Shown: positions 41,223 to 52,899, counted from the stretch's first letter. The stretch is 64,000 bases of DNA from Edaphochlamys debaryana (GCA_016858145.1 JAEHOE010000189.1:1-64000), one strand, 5' to 3'. Notes: generated by a model from the sequence alone, not told the origin. Numbers and translations: made by a program.

Positions 41223-41997
41223 GAGAGACTTGCTGCCGGCTTGCGTCAATGCACAGCGGGTGGGGATCTGCGGGCGGGGGCGAAATTGAGAGGGAGATGG
41301 AAAGCCACAAGGCGCCAACGTGTTCATATGGCTCATCCGCGTGCGACTTTGACCCGAGCAGCTACGACACTGCCGCTGCGAGGTTGACCTAGGCGGCCAA
41401 AGTGTTGCGCGGCCGCGACATGACCGGGCGCCAGCGACGTGGAGCACCGGCATCGTCGCGAGGAGCTTTCCCCTTCGCGCGATGCAGCCTCCCCTCAGAG
41501 GCTCAGGAGTCGAGAACAAAAGTAGGGAGCGTGGACCAGGCAGGGGGGAGCGCAACTCGCCTCTCGGCAGGCGGTCGCGCCTCCGGCGGTTCGGCTCCGC
41601 TCTTGGGTCACCGACGTGCGCCGCCCTCCACTCAGGTCGTTCTGCAAGCGAGATCTATCATGCACCTGCCTCGGCGGGCGCGTGCAGGCCAATGCACGCG
41701 GTGCAGCTGTTGAAATGGCGCGAGGGTTGCGGGGGGCGTATGCACGCGTTCTCTGCCTGTTGCGTGTAGCCAACTAGCAAGTCAGGTGTTTGGGCAGGTG
41801 CAGGGAGCCTGGGGCAGCCTGTGTGAAATGCTGCGATGCACCGATGCAGGGGGCCCCGACCTTGGCGGACGAGCCCGGCCTTGGCGTTGAACACACCACC
41901 GCTAGCTGCGCACGGCCCTCACATTGCTTCAGGCCGACCTGAGCCTCCCTGACGAGGGGTCCTCCGACACAGCCCCTGTTGTCGCTGCACTGCCAGA
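41223..41997. other. Divergent intergenic region between GYRA and COX3
   Basis: The two organelle-related genes are head to head, 775 bp apart between proposed start codons. The region should hold both promoters and 5' UTRs. I see no TATA box that I would defend and no coding frame of interest. Part of it (41223-41555) stays open in frame with gyrase A and may be coding if an upstream start is used. Confidence 0.5.
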
Positions 41998-44374
41998 ATG
42001 AGGCCCCAGCTCCTCCGCTTCCTGCAGCGGGCTCCCGCAGGTGTGTGTAGGACTAGCTAGGATTGCGATAGCGCTCGCCGGCCAATGCTCGGCAAATCAG
42101 CCTCAGGCGACGGGCGCGGGAGCGGCTGCGTTGCCGGGACAGGACACAGCTCGACATGCTTTTCGAGGAGCAGGACGGCAGAGCTGGCGCATGCAGCTCT
42201 CTGCTGCTATCCCGTCGATGGCGGAGAGCGCTGTGATGGTCGGAACCGGAACAGTGTTTCCGCTATCGCGCCCTCACACCGCGGTCGCTACCGTGCCGCC
42301 CCGCAGGTCTCTCCACGGAGACCCTGCAGGCGCTCCGCGCGGGCTTGTCGTCGGGCGAGGCTTCTGGTCTGCTGCAGGCGACCAGCTCCAGGTGCGCTTG
42401 CAAGCTGGTCCTTCCCAGCTGTTCGCATGCTCATGAACCAGCCTGGGCTACACGGATGCGGGGACGATTCCCGTTGGCCGGAGCCTGAGCGTGCCTGTCC
42501 CGGTACATTTTGTCCCGCAGCCGCAAGGATGAGTCCTCGATGCCCCGCGGCCTGGGCTTCTCCCGGGTAGGCATACGTCTAGCCTGCTGAAGTTCACAGG
42601 CTTGCGGGTTGAAGGTCAGGGCGCGGTGGAGACCCGCATTTACGCGATGCCGGTATCGATGTCGCGCAGATGGCTGTGCCGCTCAGCCTCCAGGGCCACA
42701 TGATGAGCACCCTGGCCTCGGCGAACGGTGACGACAAGAAGGAGCCCACCCTGGCCGCCCTGGCCAAGGAGGCGCCGAAGGTGCCGAACGCCCTGGCTGC
42801 CCTCCCCCCGCGCTCGACGTGAGCACAGCGTCGGGGACGGGGGTGCTGTTGGGCCTAGCGGTGCTCCCAGCAAGCATGGCCAGCTGGTCTTCTCTCCTGG
42901 GGTCCACGCGGTCGGGCTGGGCACGGGCAGGTGCTACCTTAGCACTGGCAAGTAAAAACGAGCGCGCGCGGTACCTTCCACAACTGACCATCGTACCGTC
43001 CCTCCCCTCTGCGCGGATGGCCGCAGCCGCGCCATGGGCTCGGGCGCCCACGCCGCTGGCCCCGAGGCCGCCAGGGACCACTACATTGAGCACACGGCCA
43101 AGCGCCACCCCTTCCACGTGCTGCCCCCCTCCCCCTGGCCCCTGCTGGCCGGCTGGGGCTCCTACGTGTCCTGCCTGGGTGAGCCGCGGGGCCACCCCTG
43201 CCATGGGACCGTCCTCAATCGGGCAATAGTGGGCCGGGGATCCCGCTCTCGCCTCCAAGCGCAGGCCCTGGCTCTAGCTCACCCCTGCTCCCTCACCCAC
43301 TCTCACCTGACCCCGCTGTGGCCCCGCTCCTCGCCACGCGCAGGCATGGTCGCCTGGTTCCACAACCTGCCGTACGGCGGCGCGCTGATGTCGCTGGGCA
43401 TCTTCAACATCTTCTGGACTTCTGTCTCTTGGTGGCGCGACTGCGTGATCGAGGGCGACATGGGCATGCACACCGAGGTGGTCCGCAAGAACTTCGTGAC
43501 GGGCATGTGGGCCTTCATCGTGTCCGAGGCCCTGCTCTTCGTGGGCCTGCTGTGGGCCTGCCTGCACCTGGGCATGTCGCCCTCGGTCTCCCTGCAGATG
43601 CAGTGGCCGCCCGTGGGCATTGAGGCCATCGGCTGGGACAAGCGCGCGCTGGTCATGTCGGCCGTGCTGGCCGCCTCCTACTACTCGGCCAACGTGGCCA
43701 TGGTCGCCAAGGACCCCAAGGTGCGGCGGGCTGCGGCGGTTCTGGCGCGGTACTCACAGTTTTCACAGTACCAGCTTCTGGCCGGAAAACCCCCTTCGGC
43801 TGAGGCTACGGACGGCTGCTTGTGCGTTGCGGCGAGCGCCAACCGCTGACGAAAAGTGCTCTAACGCCCTTCCGCCGCCCCCCGTTTCTCATTCCCCCCC
43901 AGGTCGTCATGGGCGCGCTGGCCACCACCATTGGCCTGGGCTTCATGTTCTTGTTCGACCAGTACATTGAGTACAACGAGACGCCCTTCACCATCACCGA
44001 CTCGGCCTACGGCACCACGTTCTTCGTGACCACGGGCTTCCACGGCATGCACGTGCTGCTGGGCTCCATCTTCCTGGCCTGCGCGCTGGGCTCGTACATG
44101 CGCACGCACACCAAGGGCGCCATGCTCTCGTCGTCGGTGCTGTACTGGTGCGTGCCGGGGCTGGGGGTTGAGGGCTGGGGGCTGAGTAGGTGCGAGGGCT
44201 CAGGGTTGAGGCCCGAGGACTGGGCTGGGCGCCGAGGACTGGCGCCAAGGAGGAAGGAGCGAAAGTAATGGGTGGCTGCTGACGTTGCTTGCCGTTGTTG
44301 CAACCCCTCGCAGGCACTTCGTCGACATTGTCTGGATCGCCGTGTACGGCATCATCTACGTGGGCCAGTACTAA
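41998..44374 (+). CDS. COX3: Cytochrome c oxidase subunit III, nuclear-encoded, mitochondrial precursor
   Basis: Eight exons: 41998-42040, 42307-42391, 42521-42566, 42670-42818, 43027-43178, 43344-43720, 43903-44147, 44314-44374; total 1,158 bp, 385 residues. The first four exons and part of the fifth give a presequence of about 110 residues that starts MRPQLLRFLQRAPA, an amphipathic Arg/Leu-rich mitochondrial signal. The mature part matches subunit III: HPFHVLPPSPWPLLAG, then SVSWWRDCVIEGDMGMHT, FHGMHVLLGSIFL and the end HFVDIVWIAVYGIIYVGQY. Seven membrane helices are expected. The protein belongs to complex IV of the inner mitochondrial membrane. In most eukaryotes this gene is mitochondrial; nuclear copies are a known feature of chlamydomonadalean algae. 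The start is set by the presequence and phase continuity. Confidence 0.93.
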
Positions 44375-44977
44375 GCGGTACGGCGCATGACGCGGTGCCG
44401 CAGTACGGCAGTACGGCCGCAGCGGCGGCGGCTGGAGTTGCAGCGGCAGCGTGTCTGTACGGCGGGTGGCGTGAGCGCGTCGCTGCTCTTCCCGCTGGCG
44501 TGTTGAAGCGCTTCGGGGGTGTAGCAATGCGTCGCGTGCACCAGGCTTCACAACCTGAGCTTACCTTGTGTGCCAAGAAGTGTGCGTGTGATGGGTGGTG
44601 TGGGGGTGCTAGTGGAACCGGTAGTTGCAGCTTCTTTCTGTTTTGGGGGCAGGACGCAAAGCTTTGCGTTGTGCCAGGCCGCGGCGGTGCTGTGAAGACA
44701 GGGGGGGGGCCGCTCACACAGCGGCGATGTAGCTAAGATGCGGAGGGGTTGTGGGGAGCGTGCTTGCTGCGGAAGTGGGGGCTAGCGCGTGGTGGGGCAC
44801 TGATGGGGTGTGCGGAGCGCTGTGACTGTAGGCGGCGCCTTGCGGCATGCGGAGACTGGGACGTGCAGCACGCGTGCTGGTACGGAGCAATGTGTATACG
44901 TGTAGACACCATTCTTCAGTGCCCAGATGCTTGCCCCCGACGCCCCGAGCCATTTGCCACTCCTACCTAGACCGCAC
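44375..44977. other. COX3 3' flank, no gene seen
   Basis: Non-coding sequence after the COX3 stop. It starts with a cluster of GTACGGC words (44386-44460). No TGTAA signal, RNA gene or protein frame could be supported. Confidence 0.4.
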
Positions 44978-45289
44978 AGCCATCCACTGGCTGGCCGGCA
45001 GCCGGGTGATCGCTAACCAGTGCTGCTACCGGTATCTTCCTGGGGCTTGGCTCTTGGCTGTGACCGAAAGTTTCTCCTCCGGGAGCCGTGCCTTTCGGTA
45101 CATGTGCACGAAAGTTGGCTTTCGCAGACACGGGAACGAAAGGAAGATAGCAGCACTGTCGCCAACCGCACAGCACCGTTGAACGGAACCTACGTCCCTG
45201 TAGCCGGGCCTCTTCACTAGCTACTAGGAGCCGATATGCGCCGGACATGTACACATCTAAACCGTTGTCCACTACCGCACCACGCGCCA

Positions 45290-45402
45290 CCGCCAGGCCC
45301 CTGCTCTGCCTCCGCCTCGCCGCCAGAGCCTCCCTGACCTGAGCTGCCTGCTGCCGCGTGCCGCCCTTCCTCATCGCCGCCACCTGCCCCGCCATCAACG
45401 CC
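45290..45402 (-). pseudogene. Relic of the Sfi1-like gene 3' end
   Basis: The minus strand encodes QQAAQVREALAARRRQSRGL, a shortened version of the last residues of the Sfi1-like protein (QQAAQVREALAALR ... RLRQIRGLA). About 30 bp are missing from the middle and the stop codon is lost. A sister relic lies at 50455-50530. Confidence 0.55.
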
Positions 45403-45862
45403 CAATCTCCGGTTCTGTCCCTTGCCGTACACGAGTAAGAAGCCCCGTCCCCAGCTCCCGTCACCGACCCGGCAAGCATGTCACCGACCCGGCAAGCATG
45501 TCGTGTTCCGTGAGCCTCCACGCCGTCCGGACTCGGCACCGCCACACAGCCTTGAGCCTAACCTCTCACTGTCGTGCAAAGCCGGCTCGTGCACGCAGCT
45601 GGGCATGTGCCGACGCCACACCGGACGCGTGTTCTAGGGCTAACACTAGTGACTGAGATTTGCGGTAACGGTTACGGGCGTTGCTGTGGGCCAGTAGCTG
45701 TGGGCTTTTGGCCATTTAGAAACACAGTCATACCGGTAATGCAGCCAGCAAGCCCCTCTATATTTCCCGCGCGTACTGCAGTGTACCACTACGGCCAGAC
45801 CCCAATCGCCAAAGGCCATCCCCATGAGGTCAGCCATACCCGAAACATACGGCAGCGTCCAG

Positions 45863-47708
45863 TCAGTACCACCTCAGGCGGCTGGGATCCAGATGCTTCG
45901 CCTCCAGCTCAGAGCGGACCGCTTGCACCAGGCGTTCGATGCGCCTCCGGTTCTTGACCCGCATGCTGTCCGGGACTCTCAGGCTCACGCTGCCCATGAA
46001 GCCGGGGCTGCAGAGCAGCGCCAGGAGCGACCCTTGCGCGTCGGACGGGACGCGGATGGAGCTCGCCGCCGACCTGCGCCAACTGGAGAGGTCAAGGGCG
46101 AGGGACTCCAGGGGCAGCTGGGCGAGCTGGGGGAGGCTGCTGGCGGAGAAGGCGCAGGCAGGCAGGATCAGTTCCTGCACAGCAGGGCGGGATAACACAG
46201 CGACAAGGTCAGACGCCGGATCAATTCACAGCTGTGGCCGTGCTCCTAGCTATACAATCACGCGACCACGCTCTGCCCAATGCAAACCCATACGCTGCAC
46301 CTTGAGGCTGCCGCACGCCTCCACGAGCGTCGCCATGTCCTGGTGCGACAGCGCGACACCAGTCAGGACCAGCTGGCGGACGCCCGTCCTCCCGAGCGCC
46401 CGCAGCCACCGCGTGTGGTTGCGCTGGCCCGGGCCCGCCTCTCCACCGACAGGCATCAACGGCTTGCCGAAAGAGTTAGATACAGAGAGGGCCGCCTCAT
46501 TGTCCAGGCGCCCGACGAGAGCCTCCAGGGCGCCACAGAACCCGTCCTCTCCGGCAGGCAGGAGCCAGCCGTTGCTCACGTCCATATGCATCTCCGGAAG
46601 GACGACCAGGTTCACGTAGTTCCTCTGAAGTGCCCGGATAGGCGACCCGCGGAGGCCGCATAACACGTAGGCCGGCTGCATCTGGAGGTGCAGGTCTTAG
46701 AGGAGGGGTGGCAGCTGCCAGGCGCCGGGGCCTGCACTCAGAAGGAATAGCAGGTGTAGCCGCGTTAGGCGGCTGAGGCTCTGCAGCGCATCCACGTCCA
46801 GCATGGCAGATGGCGCGTCGAGGTCAGCTAGGGAGCGCAGGGCGGCGAGGGCCTGCAGGTTCACAAGCGGCTGGGGGGCCTTGTCGCAGACGCCCAGCTG
46901 GAGCCGCCTGAGGCCCGTCAATGCGCCCAGCAGGGGAAGCTCATCCGGCTGAACGTTGAAGCCCAAGCTCAGGCTGGTCAGCTGCGTCGCGCCCTCCAAG
47001 CAGGCGGGGAAGGGGGCCTGGCGAGGCGAACGCGGGGGCGCGGAGCCGGGGGCTGGCGTGAGGCTCAGCTCCTTGAGGCTTGGGAGCAGCGCAGGCTCGG
47101 TACGCGACCCCAGCAGGGACTGCACGTCCCGCGAGGTGCCGATGCTCAGGCGCTCGGCCACGGTCAGCTTCAGGCAAGTGAGGTTGGGGAAGGCCTGCGC
47201 GATGGTCTTGGCGGCCTTTGCCAGCGCGTACGCCGGGGCCCGCAGCTCCGTAGTGGGCAGCGGCCGAGGGTTGGAGGTGGAGGTCTCTTCGAAAACCCGG
47301 AGTAGCTTCAGCCTGCAAGACAAGGAAAAAGGAAGCGCGAATGGGTAAGGGGCGAGGGAGGGGGGATGGCGAAAGGGGCGCGGGGGAAGGGGCGCGTGTG
47401 CACGCGGGACAGGCTTACGTCGTGGACTGGGCGGACTTGACAGCCGCTCCCCCAGTGTCCAGGACGACCAGGGCAGGCTTGCAGCCTCGCTCCAGGAAGC
47501 AACGCAGGGATGCAGCGTCTCCCGCCTGACGAGCGCGCAGCACGACCATCGTCCCATCGCAGGTGTCTCTTATCCCTCGAGAAACCACGCGGAGGGAAAG
47601 GAAGTCTGCCTTGGAGATGTGACGCAGAATGAGCGGGAGCAAATCCTTGTCCTTCAGCACTGTTGCGAGTGTTGCCGCGTTGCTAGTCTTCTTCTTGCCC
47701 TTGGCCAT
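45863..47708 (-). pseudogene. F-box-like/LRR gene, copy A, with in-frame stop
   Basis: Three exons with the same lengths as the intact paralogue: 47708-47419 (290 bp), 47312-46301 (1,012 bp) and 46174-45863 (312 bp). Exon 1 encodes an F-box-like stretch (DLLPLILRHISKADFLSLRV). Exons 2-3 encode leucine-rich repeats such as LTSLSLGFNVQPDELPLLGA and ELILPACAFSASSLPQL. In exon 2 the codon at 46699-46697 is TAA where copy B has CAA, ending translation after LPPLL. Everything else stays open, so the lesion is a single base. Either a recent pseudogene or a truncated 300-residue protein is possible. The function is unknown. Confidence 0.72.
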
Positions 47709-47775
47709 TAGAGACAGTGAGCGTCCCGCTTTGAAAGACGAATGCAGGGAGGATTCAGCCAGGTATGCAATGTAA

Positions 47776-48388
47776 AGTACATGCGCTGTCCCGATGATGA
47801 TTGTTACACAGCTTCATGGCTGTGAGGTCCAAACGAGCCAAAAGGCTTCATAGACCTCAGCAACAGCAGCTATCATTTGCAGCTATCATCAAGAATGTTC
47901 TTGGTCCAACCATTTACGCTAAGTCTGCTAGCCTCAAAAAGCGCGCGTGTCTCATCTCGGCAATTACCCGCGCCAAACCCCTCTGGTCCGGTCCTGCCAT
48001 AACCTCCATCATAGTGCTTCCTGGCGTGACTCCTAAGGCCCACAAGCCTTGTCTTGCTTCAGCTAAAGCAGGGCACTCCAGCAAGAAATGCCGCTCATCT
48101 TCTACTGCCCCGTGGTCTCCGCAGGCTCTGCACCACCGCTCATGCCTCGGCCGTCCCCCTGGCCGATTCACCTCCAACGCAAACGTGCATAGGCGAAACC
48201 TTATAAGCAGCCGATGTTGCCAACGCGGGATATAACACTTCCTGTGCTTAGCTGGCCCCATCCAATGCATCCAACGGCACATCTTCACCCCTGGGGGAGT
48301 GCCATCCGTCTGAAACAACTCAGGGCGTCCCGCTGTCCCGCTGTCCCGCTGTCCCGCTGTCCCGCTGTCCCGCTGTCCCGCTGTCCCG
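47776..48388 (-). mobile_element. Non-LTR retrotransposon (LINE) 3' fragment
   Basis: The minus-strand frame 48300-47914 encodes WCRACGDHGAVEDERHFLLE followed by CPALAEAR, the Cys/His motif of the zf-RVT type found at the end of LINE reverse transcriptases. The upstream RT is missing. After the stop comes a short 3' tail with TGTAA (47804-47808, minus strand). The whole block is absent from the sister duplication, and it abuts an octanucleotide repeat at its 5' end. Confidence 0.65.
48328..48387. repeat. Octanucleotide repeat (GTCCCGCT)n
   Basis: About seven head-to-tail copies of GTCCCGCT at the border between the LINE fragment and the duplicated flank. Confidence 0.9.
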
Positions 48389-48469
48389 TGTTGGCAATCC
48401 GACACGGCACGATCGCCGGGACCCGTGGTGCCAAAAGTCATCCCAGCTTTCCTCTACCGCCTCCCGTGC

Positions 48470-48675
48470 CTACGCCAAGCCCCTGATCTGCCTCAGCCTC
48501 GCCGCCGCGGCCTCCACCGCCGGCCGCAGCGCCGCCAGCGCCTCCCTGACCTGAGCCGCCTGCTGCCACCGCCCTTCCCCATCGCCACCGCCTGCCCCGC
48601 CATCACCCCCCGCTCTCCCGCCCTCCGCGCCCTCGCCGCCCTCCAGCTGCCTCAGCAGGTCCTTCAGGCCCTTGC
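48470..48675 (-). pseudogene. Truncated copy of the Sfi1-like gene 3' end
   Basis: The minus strand encodes GLKDLLRQLEGGEGAEGGRA and continues to RLRQIRGLA and a stop, nearly identical to the C-terminus of the intact gene at 53105-52900. Homology breaks off at 48675. It is a by-product of the segmental duplication and lacks any upstream exons. Confidence 0.75.
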
Positions 48676-49311
48676 GCAGCCCCCTGCGCCGCCTGCGACC
48701 CACCGGCGACCCACCGGCCATGCACACGCAACCCAAGTCCCTTTCCCAAAAAAAGGGGGGCAAGCCCGGACTGCTGCGCAGCTCAGTGGTTGGCTTGCCC
48801 CATTTCCCCCGCTAGGGGGTAAACGGGGCTACGCCTATGCGGTCGGGTCTCAGCAGACACTGCTCGTCAATTTACAGTTCTTTGACCTCGTCCAAATGTT
48901 AGGCGCCGTCAGACATAGAGTGACGGGCGCCCGCTGAAGAAAGCATGCTAAGATGCGTGTTAGGTATCGCCAGCCTGCAGCGCTAGCCTGCAGCGACGAC
49001 TCGCGTGCTTCGCGGACAAACTGTTCGCTCGGCCGACGAGCGCGACCAAATCCGGACACAAGCGCTGGTAGCGTTCGCTTCGCACCGTCCCTTTGAATTG
49101 CTGCTATGAGAACGTGAACAACTGCAGAGTTTGGGCAAGACCTGCCGGCACGCCCGGTTAGGTTGGCACCCCCCGTCGCCCCCTTCCGTCGATGCCCCGC
49201 GTGTGCCCTCATAACAGCTGCTTTACTTGCACTCGATATCTGAGATTCAATGTCCCAAACAAGGGGCAAGCCTTGACTGCTGCGCAGCTCAGTGGTTTCT
49301 ATGAAGCGCAA
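48676..49311. other. Spacer between duplicated segments
   Basis: No gene seen. Two short near-repeats (GACTGCTGCGCAGCTCAGTGG at about 48766 and 49274) flank the spacer and may mark a recombination junction. Confidence 0.4.
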
Positions 49312-49767
49312 AGCCATCCACTGGTTGGCCGGCAGCCGGGTGATCGCCACCCAGTGCTGCTATCTCCTGGGGCTTGGCTCTTGGCTGTGACAGAAAGTTT
49401 CCCCTCCGGGGGCCGTGCCTTTCGGTACATGTGCACGAAAGTTGGCTTTCGCAGGCTTTCTGTTCGGTGCAAGGGGTTGGGGGGGCGTCTTGCAGCTGGC
49501 ATGGTCGTGCCCTGCGCTAGGTCCCCTCGGCAGGAAGTGGTCCCCGCTACAGGGAACCTTGATCCCTGTCCATGCAGAGCTGAGGGCGCACACCGTAGGC
49601 ACAATTCGGTGCGCCGTCAGCATAATAGCCTGGTCGGTCCTCCTCCTCCTTGGCGCGTCAGCACTCCGGAAGCGAGGAACTGACACATTGAACCCTTGTG
49701 TCGGGTGGACCAAGTCAGAACGTGTTCCCCAGCTCAGGGTTGCACAATATGGCAGCCCCCGGTGCCA

Positions 49768-50135
49768 ATACGCGTATTAATACGCAATACGGCCCCTTCC
49801 TTGCTAATACGGCTTAATACGGCTTCAATACGGCGGCGCCCAGCCGTATTAATACGGCAGCGTACGGCAGCCCATACTGCCGCCTTGTGCATGAACGAAT
49901 GCGCTCCGCGTTCACGCAGAAGTGCAGGGAATGCGTAGGGCATCGGCTACGGCGGAACGGACGGCGGAGCTGCCGACCGACGCACCCCAGCACCCCACGT
50001 TACCCCCCCCCCTCTCCGCCGGCCCCCGGCTGCCCGGCCGGTACCCCCGCGCCGCATGCCGTATTAATACGGCAGGGAGAGGCCGTATCCGCATTAATAC
50101 GTATCCGTATCAATACGGGGACTGATACGTATTGG
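49768..50135. repeat. Cluster of TAATACG palindromes
   Basis: The perfect 16-bp palindrome GCCGTATTAATACGGC occurs at 49843-49858 and 50058-50073, and GCGTATTAATACGC at 49772-49785. Many half-sites (AATACGG, CGTATCC, TAATACG) lie between. The cluster lies inside the insertion specific to copy B. Confidence 0.85.
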
Positions 50136-50454
50136 CAACCCTTGGCCCAGATGCCCGAAAGGGGGTCGGGAGGGGTGCGCACTGGGCAGGGGCCAAAGCC
50201 TTCGGTACATGGGCACGAAACATGGGCCGCCAGGAGACGTGACCCCTGCACGAAAGTTGCCAAAACGCTTTCGTGCAGAGCCCCCAGAAACGAAACACGA
50301 GAACGAAAGGAAGATAGCAGCACTGTCGCCAACCGCACAGCACCGTTGAACTGAACCTACGTCCCTGTAGCCGGGCCTCTTCACTAGCTACTAGGAGCCG
50401 ATATGCGCCGGACATGTACACATCAAAACCGCTGTCCTCTACCGCCCCACGCGC

Positions 50455-50530
50455 CACCGCCAGGCCCCTGATCTGCCTCCGCCTCGCCGCCAGCACCTCC
50501 CTGACTTGAGCTGCCTGCTGCCCCCCATCT
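50455..50530 (-). pseudogene. Relic of the Sfi1-like gene 3' end (copy B leader)
   Basis: The minus strand encodes QQAAQVREVLAARRRQIRGL, matching the relic at 45290-45402 and, with an internal deletion, the C-terminus of the Sfi1-like protein. Confidence 0.5.
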
Positions 50531-50845
50531 CTGGTTCTGTCCCTTGCCGACCACAAGTCACTGCACGTCTAGTAAGAAGCCCCGTCCCCTGCCCGTCATC
50601 AGCCTGGCAAGCCTGGCGTGTTCCGGGAGCCTCCACGCCGCCCGCCCTCCGCGCCGCCGCACAGCCTTCGGCCTGCCCTCACACTGTCGTCTGGTGCCAC
50701 ACGGCCGACTGGTGCGACTGGTGCCGCTTGATCACGTGCCCGACGCCACACCGGACGCGTGTTTAAGGGCGTGCCAGACCCCAATCGCCAAAGGCCATCT
50801 ATCCTCATGCGGTCGGTCATATCCGACGCATACGGCAGCGTCCAG

Positions 50846-52721
50846 TCAGTACCACCTCAGGCGGGTGGGATTCAGATGCTGCGCCTCCAGCTCAGAGCGG
50901 ATCGCTTGCACCAGGCGTTCAATGCGCCTCCGGTTCTTGACCCGCATGCTGTCCGGGACTCTCAGGCTCACGCTGCCCATGAAGCCGGGGCTGCAGAGCA
51001 GCGCCAGCAGCGACCCTTGCGCGTCGGACGGGATGCGGATGGAACCCGCCTCCGACCTGCGCCAACTGGAGAGGTCGAGGGCGAGGGACTCCAGGGGCAG
51101 CTGGGCGAGCTGGGGGAGGCTGCTGGCGGAGAAGGCGCAGGCAACCAGGATCAGTTTCTGCAGAGCAGGGCGAGGATAACACAGCCATAAGGTCAGACGT
51201 CGAAGCAGTGTACCGGTACAGCTGTGGCCGTGCTCCTTGCTACCGTACACAATCAAGCAACCACGTTCAGGGGTGCTTGCAAACAGGGGTGCTTGCAAAC
51301 CCATACGCCGCACCTGGAGGCTGGCGCACGCCTCCACGAGCGCTGCCATGTCCTGGTGCGACAGCGCGACGCCTGCCAGGAGAAGCTGGCGCACGCTCAG
51401 TCTCCCGAGCGCCCGCAGCCACCGCGTGTGGTTGCGCTGCTCGGGGCCCGCCTCTCCGCCGACCGGCAACAACGGCTTGCCGACAGCAATAGTTACAGAG
51501 AGGGCCGCCTCATTGTCCAGCCGGCCGGTGAGGGCCTCCAGAGCGCCGCAGAGCGCGTCCTCTCCGGCAGGCAGGAGCCAGCCCTCGTCCTCGCTCACAT
51601 GCAACCCCGCAAAGAGGATGAGGTTGACGTCGTTTCTCTGCAGTGCCCTGACGGGCGACCCGCGGAGGCCACATAACACGTGGGCCGGCTGCGCGCGGAG
51701 GTGCAGGTCTTGAAGGAGGGGCGGCAGCCGCCAGACGACCGGGCCGGTGTTCTCAAGGAACAGCAGGTGAAGCCGCGTTAGGCGGCTGAGGCCCTGCAGC
51801 GCGCTCACGTCCAGCATGGCAGATGGCGCCTCGAGGTCAGCTAGGGAGCGCAGGGCGGCGAGGGCCTGCAGGTTCACAAGCGGCTGGGGGGCCTTGTCGC
51901 AGTCGCCCAGTTGGAGCCGCCTGAGGCCCGTCAGTGCGCCCAGCAGAGGAAGCTCATCCGGCTGAACGTTGAAGCCCAAGCTCAGGCTGGTCAGCTGCGT
52001 CGCGCCCTCCAGGCAGGCGGTGAAGGGGGCCTGGCGAGGCGAACGCGGGGGCGCGGAGCCGGGGGCTGGCGTGAGGCTCAGCTCCTTGAGGCTTGGGAGC
52101 AGCGCAGGCTCGGTACGCGACCCCAGCAGGGACTGCACGTCCCGCGAGGTGCCGATGCTCAGGCGCTCGGCCACGGTCAGCTTCAGGCAGGTGAGGTTGG
52201 GGAAGGCCTGCGCGATGGCCTCGGCGGCTTTTGCCAGCGCGTACGCCGGGGCCCGCAGCTCCGTAGTGGGCAGCGGCCGAGGGCTGGAGGTGGAGGCCTC
52301 TTCGAAAACCCGGAGTAGCTTCAGCCTGCAAGACAAGGAAAAAGGAAGCGCGAATGGGTAAGGGGCGAGGGAGGGGGGATGGCGAAAGGGGCGCGGGGGA
52401 AGGGGCGCGTGTGCACGCGGGACAGGCTTACGTCGTGGACTGGGCGGACTTGACAGCCGCTCCCCCAGTGTCCAGGACGACCAGGGCAGGCTTGCAGCCT
52501 CGCTCCAGGAAGCAACGCAGGGATGCAGCGTCTCCCGCCTGACGAGCGCGCAGCATGACCATCGTCCCATCGCAGATATCTCGTATCTCTCGAGAAACCA
52601 CGCGGAGGGCAAGGAAATCTCCCTTGCAGAAATGACGCAGAATGAGCGGGAGCAAATCCTTGTCCTTCAGCGCTGTTGCGAGCGTTGCCGCGTTGCTGGC
52701 CTGCTTCTTGCCCTTGGGCAT
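50846..52721 (-). CDS. F-box-like/leucine-rich-repeat protein, intact paralogue
   Basis: Three exons, 52721-52432, 52325-51314 and 51157-50846, sum to 1,614 bp (537 residues). Intron 1 has GTAAGC...TTGCAG borders, intron 2 GTGCGG...CTGCAG. Residues ~15-50 (DLLPLILRHFCKGDFLALRV) resemble an F-box. The rest holds irregular leucine-rich repeats (FPNLTCLKLTV; LPSLKELSLTP; GLRRLQLGDCD; SLQKLILVACAF), ending with a Trp-Tyr C-terminus (RLRWY). F-box/LRR proteins usually act as substrate adaptors of SCF ubiquitin ligases; here that is only inferred from layout. The start is chosen by alignment with the sister copy; an in-frame Met lies upstream at 52820. Intron 2 holds a doubled 17-bp unit (GGTTTGCAAGCACCCCT on the minus strand). 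Confidence 0.72.
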
Positions 52722-52899
52722 TGTGAGAACGCAGTGCAGTGAGCGTCTCGCTTTGAAAGACGAATGCAGGGAGGATTCAGCCAGGTATGCGCTGCGCACG
52801 TACTGTACCGTATTTGGCAACCCGACACGGCACCCGTGGTGCCAAAAGTCATCCCGCCTCCCAGCAGCGTTCCCATCTTTCCTCTACCGCTTCACGTGC

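Larger units (their letters stand above)
44978..48675. repeat. Segmental duplication, copy A
   Basis: This segment matches 49312-53105 in order: a 310-bp leader (44978-45290), a diverged stretch, an F-box-like/LRR gene, and a piece of the 3' end of the Sfi1-like gene. Copy A has a LINE fragment plus octanucleotide repeat at about 47776-48388 that copy B lacks. It lacks the 840-bp insertion that splits the leader in copy B. Confidence 0.85.

Noticed and set aside
44967..45545. A 192-codon minus-strand frame in the duplication leader
   Set aside because: It joins a relic of the Sfi1-like 3' end to unrelated sequence and is not open in the sister copy in the same form.
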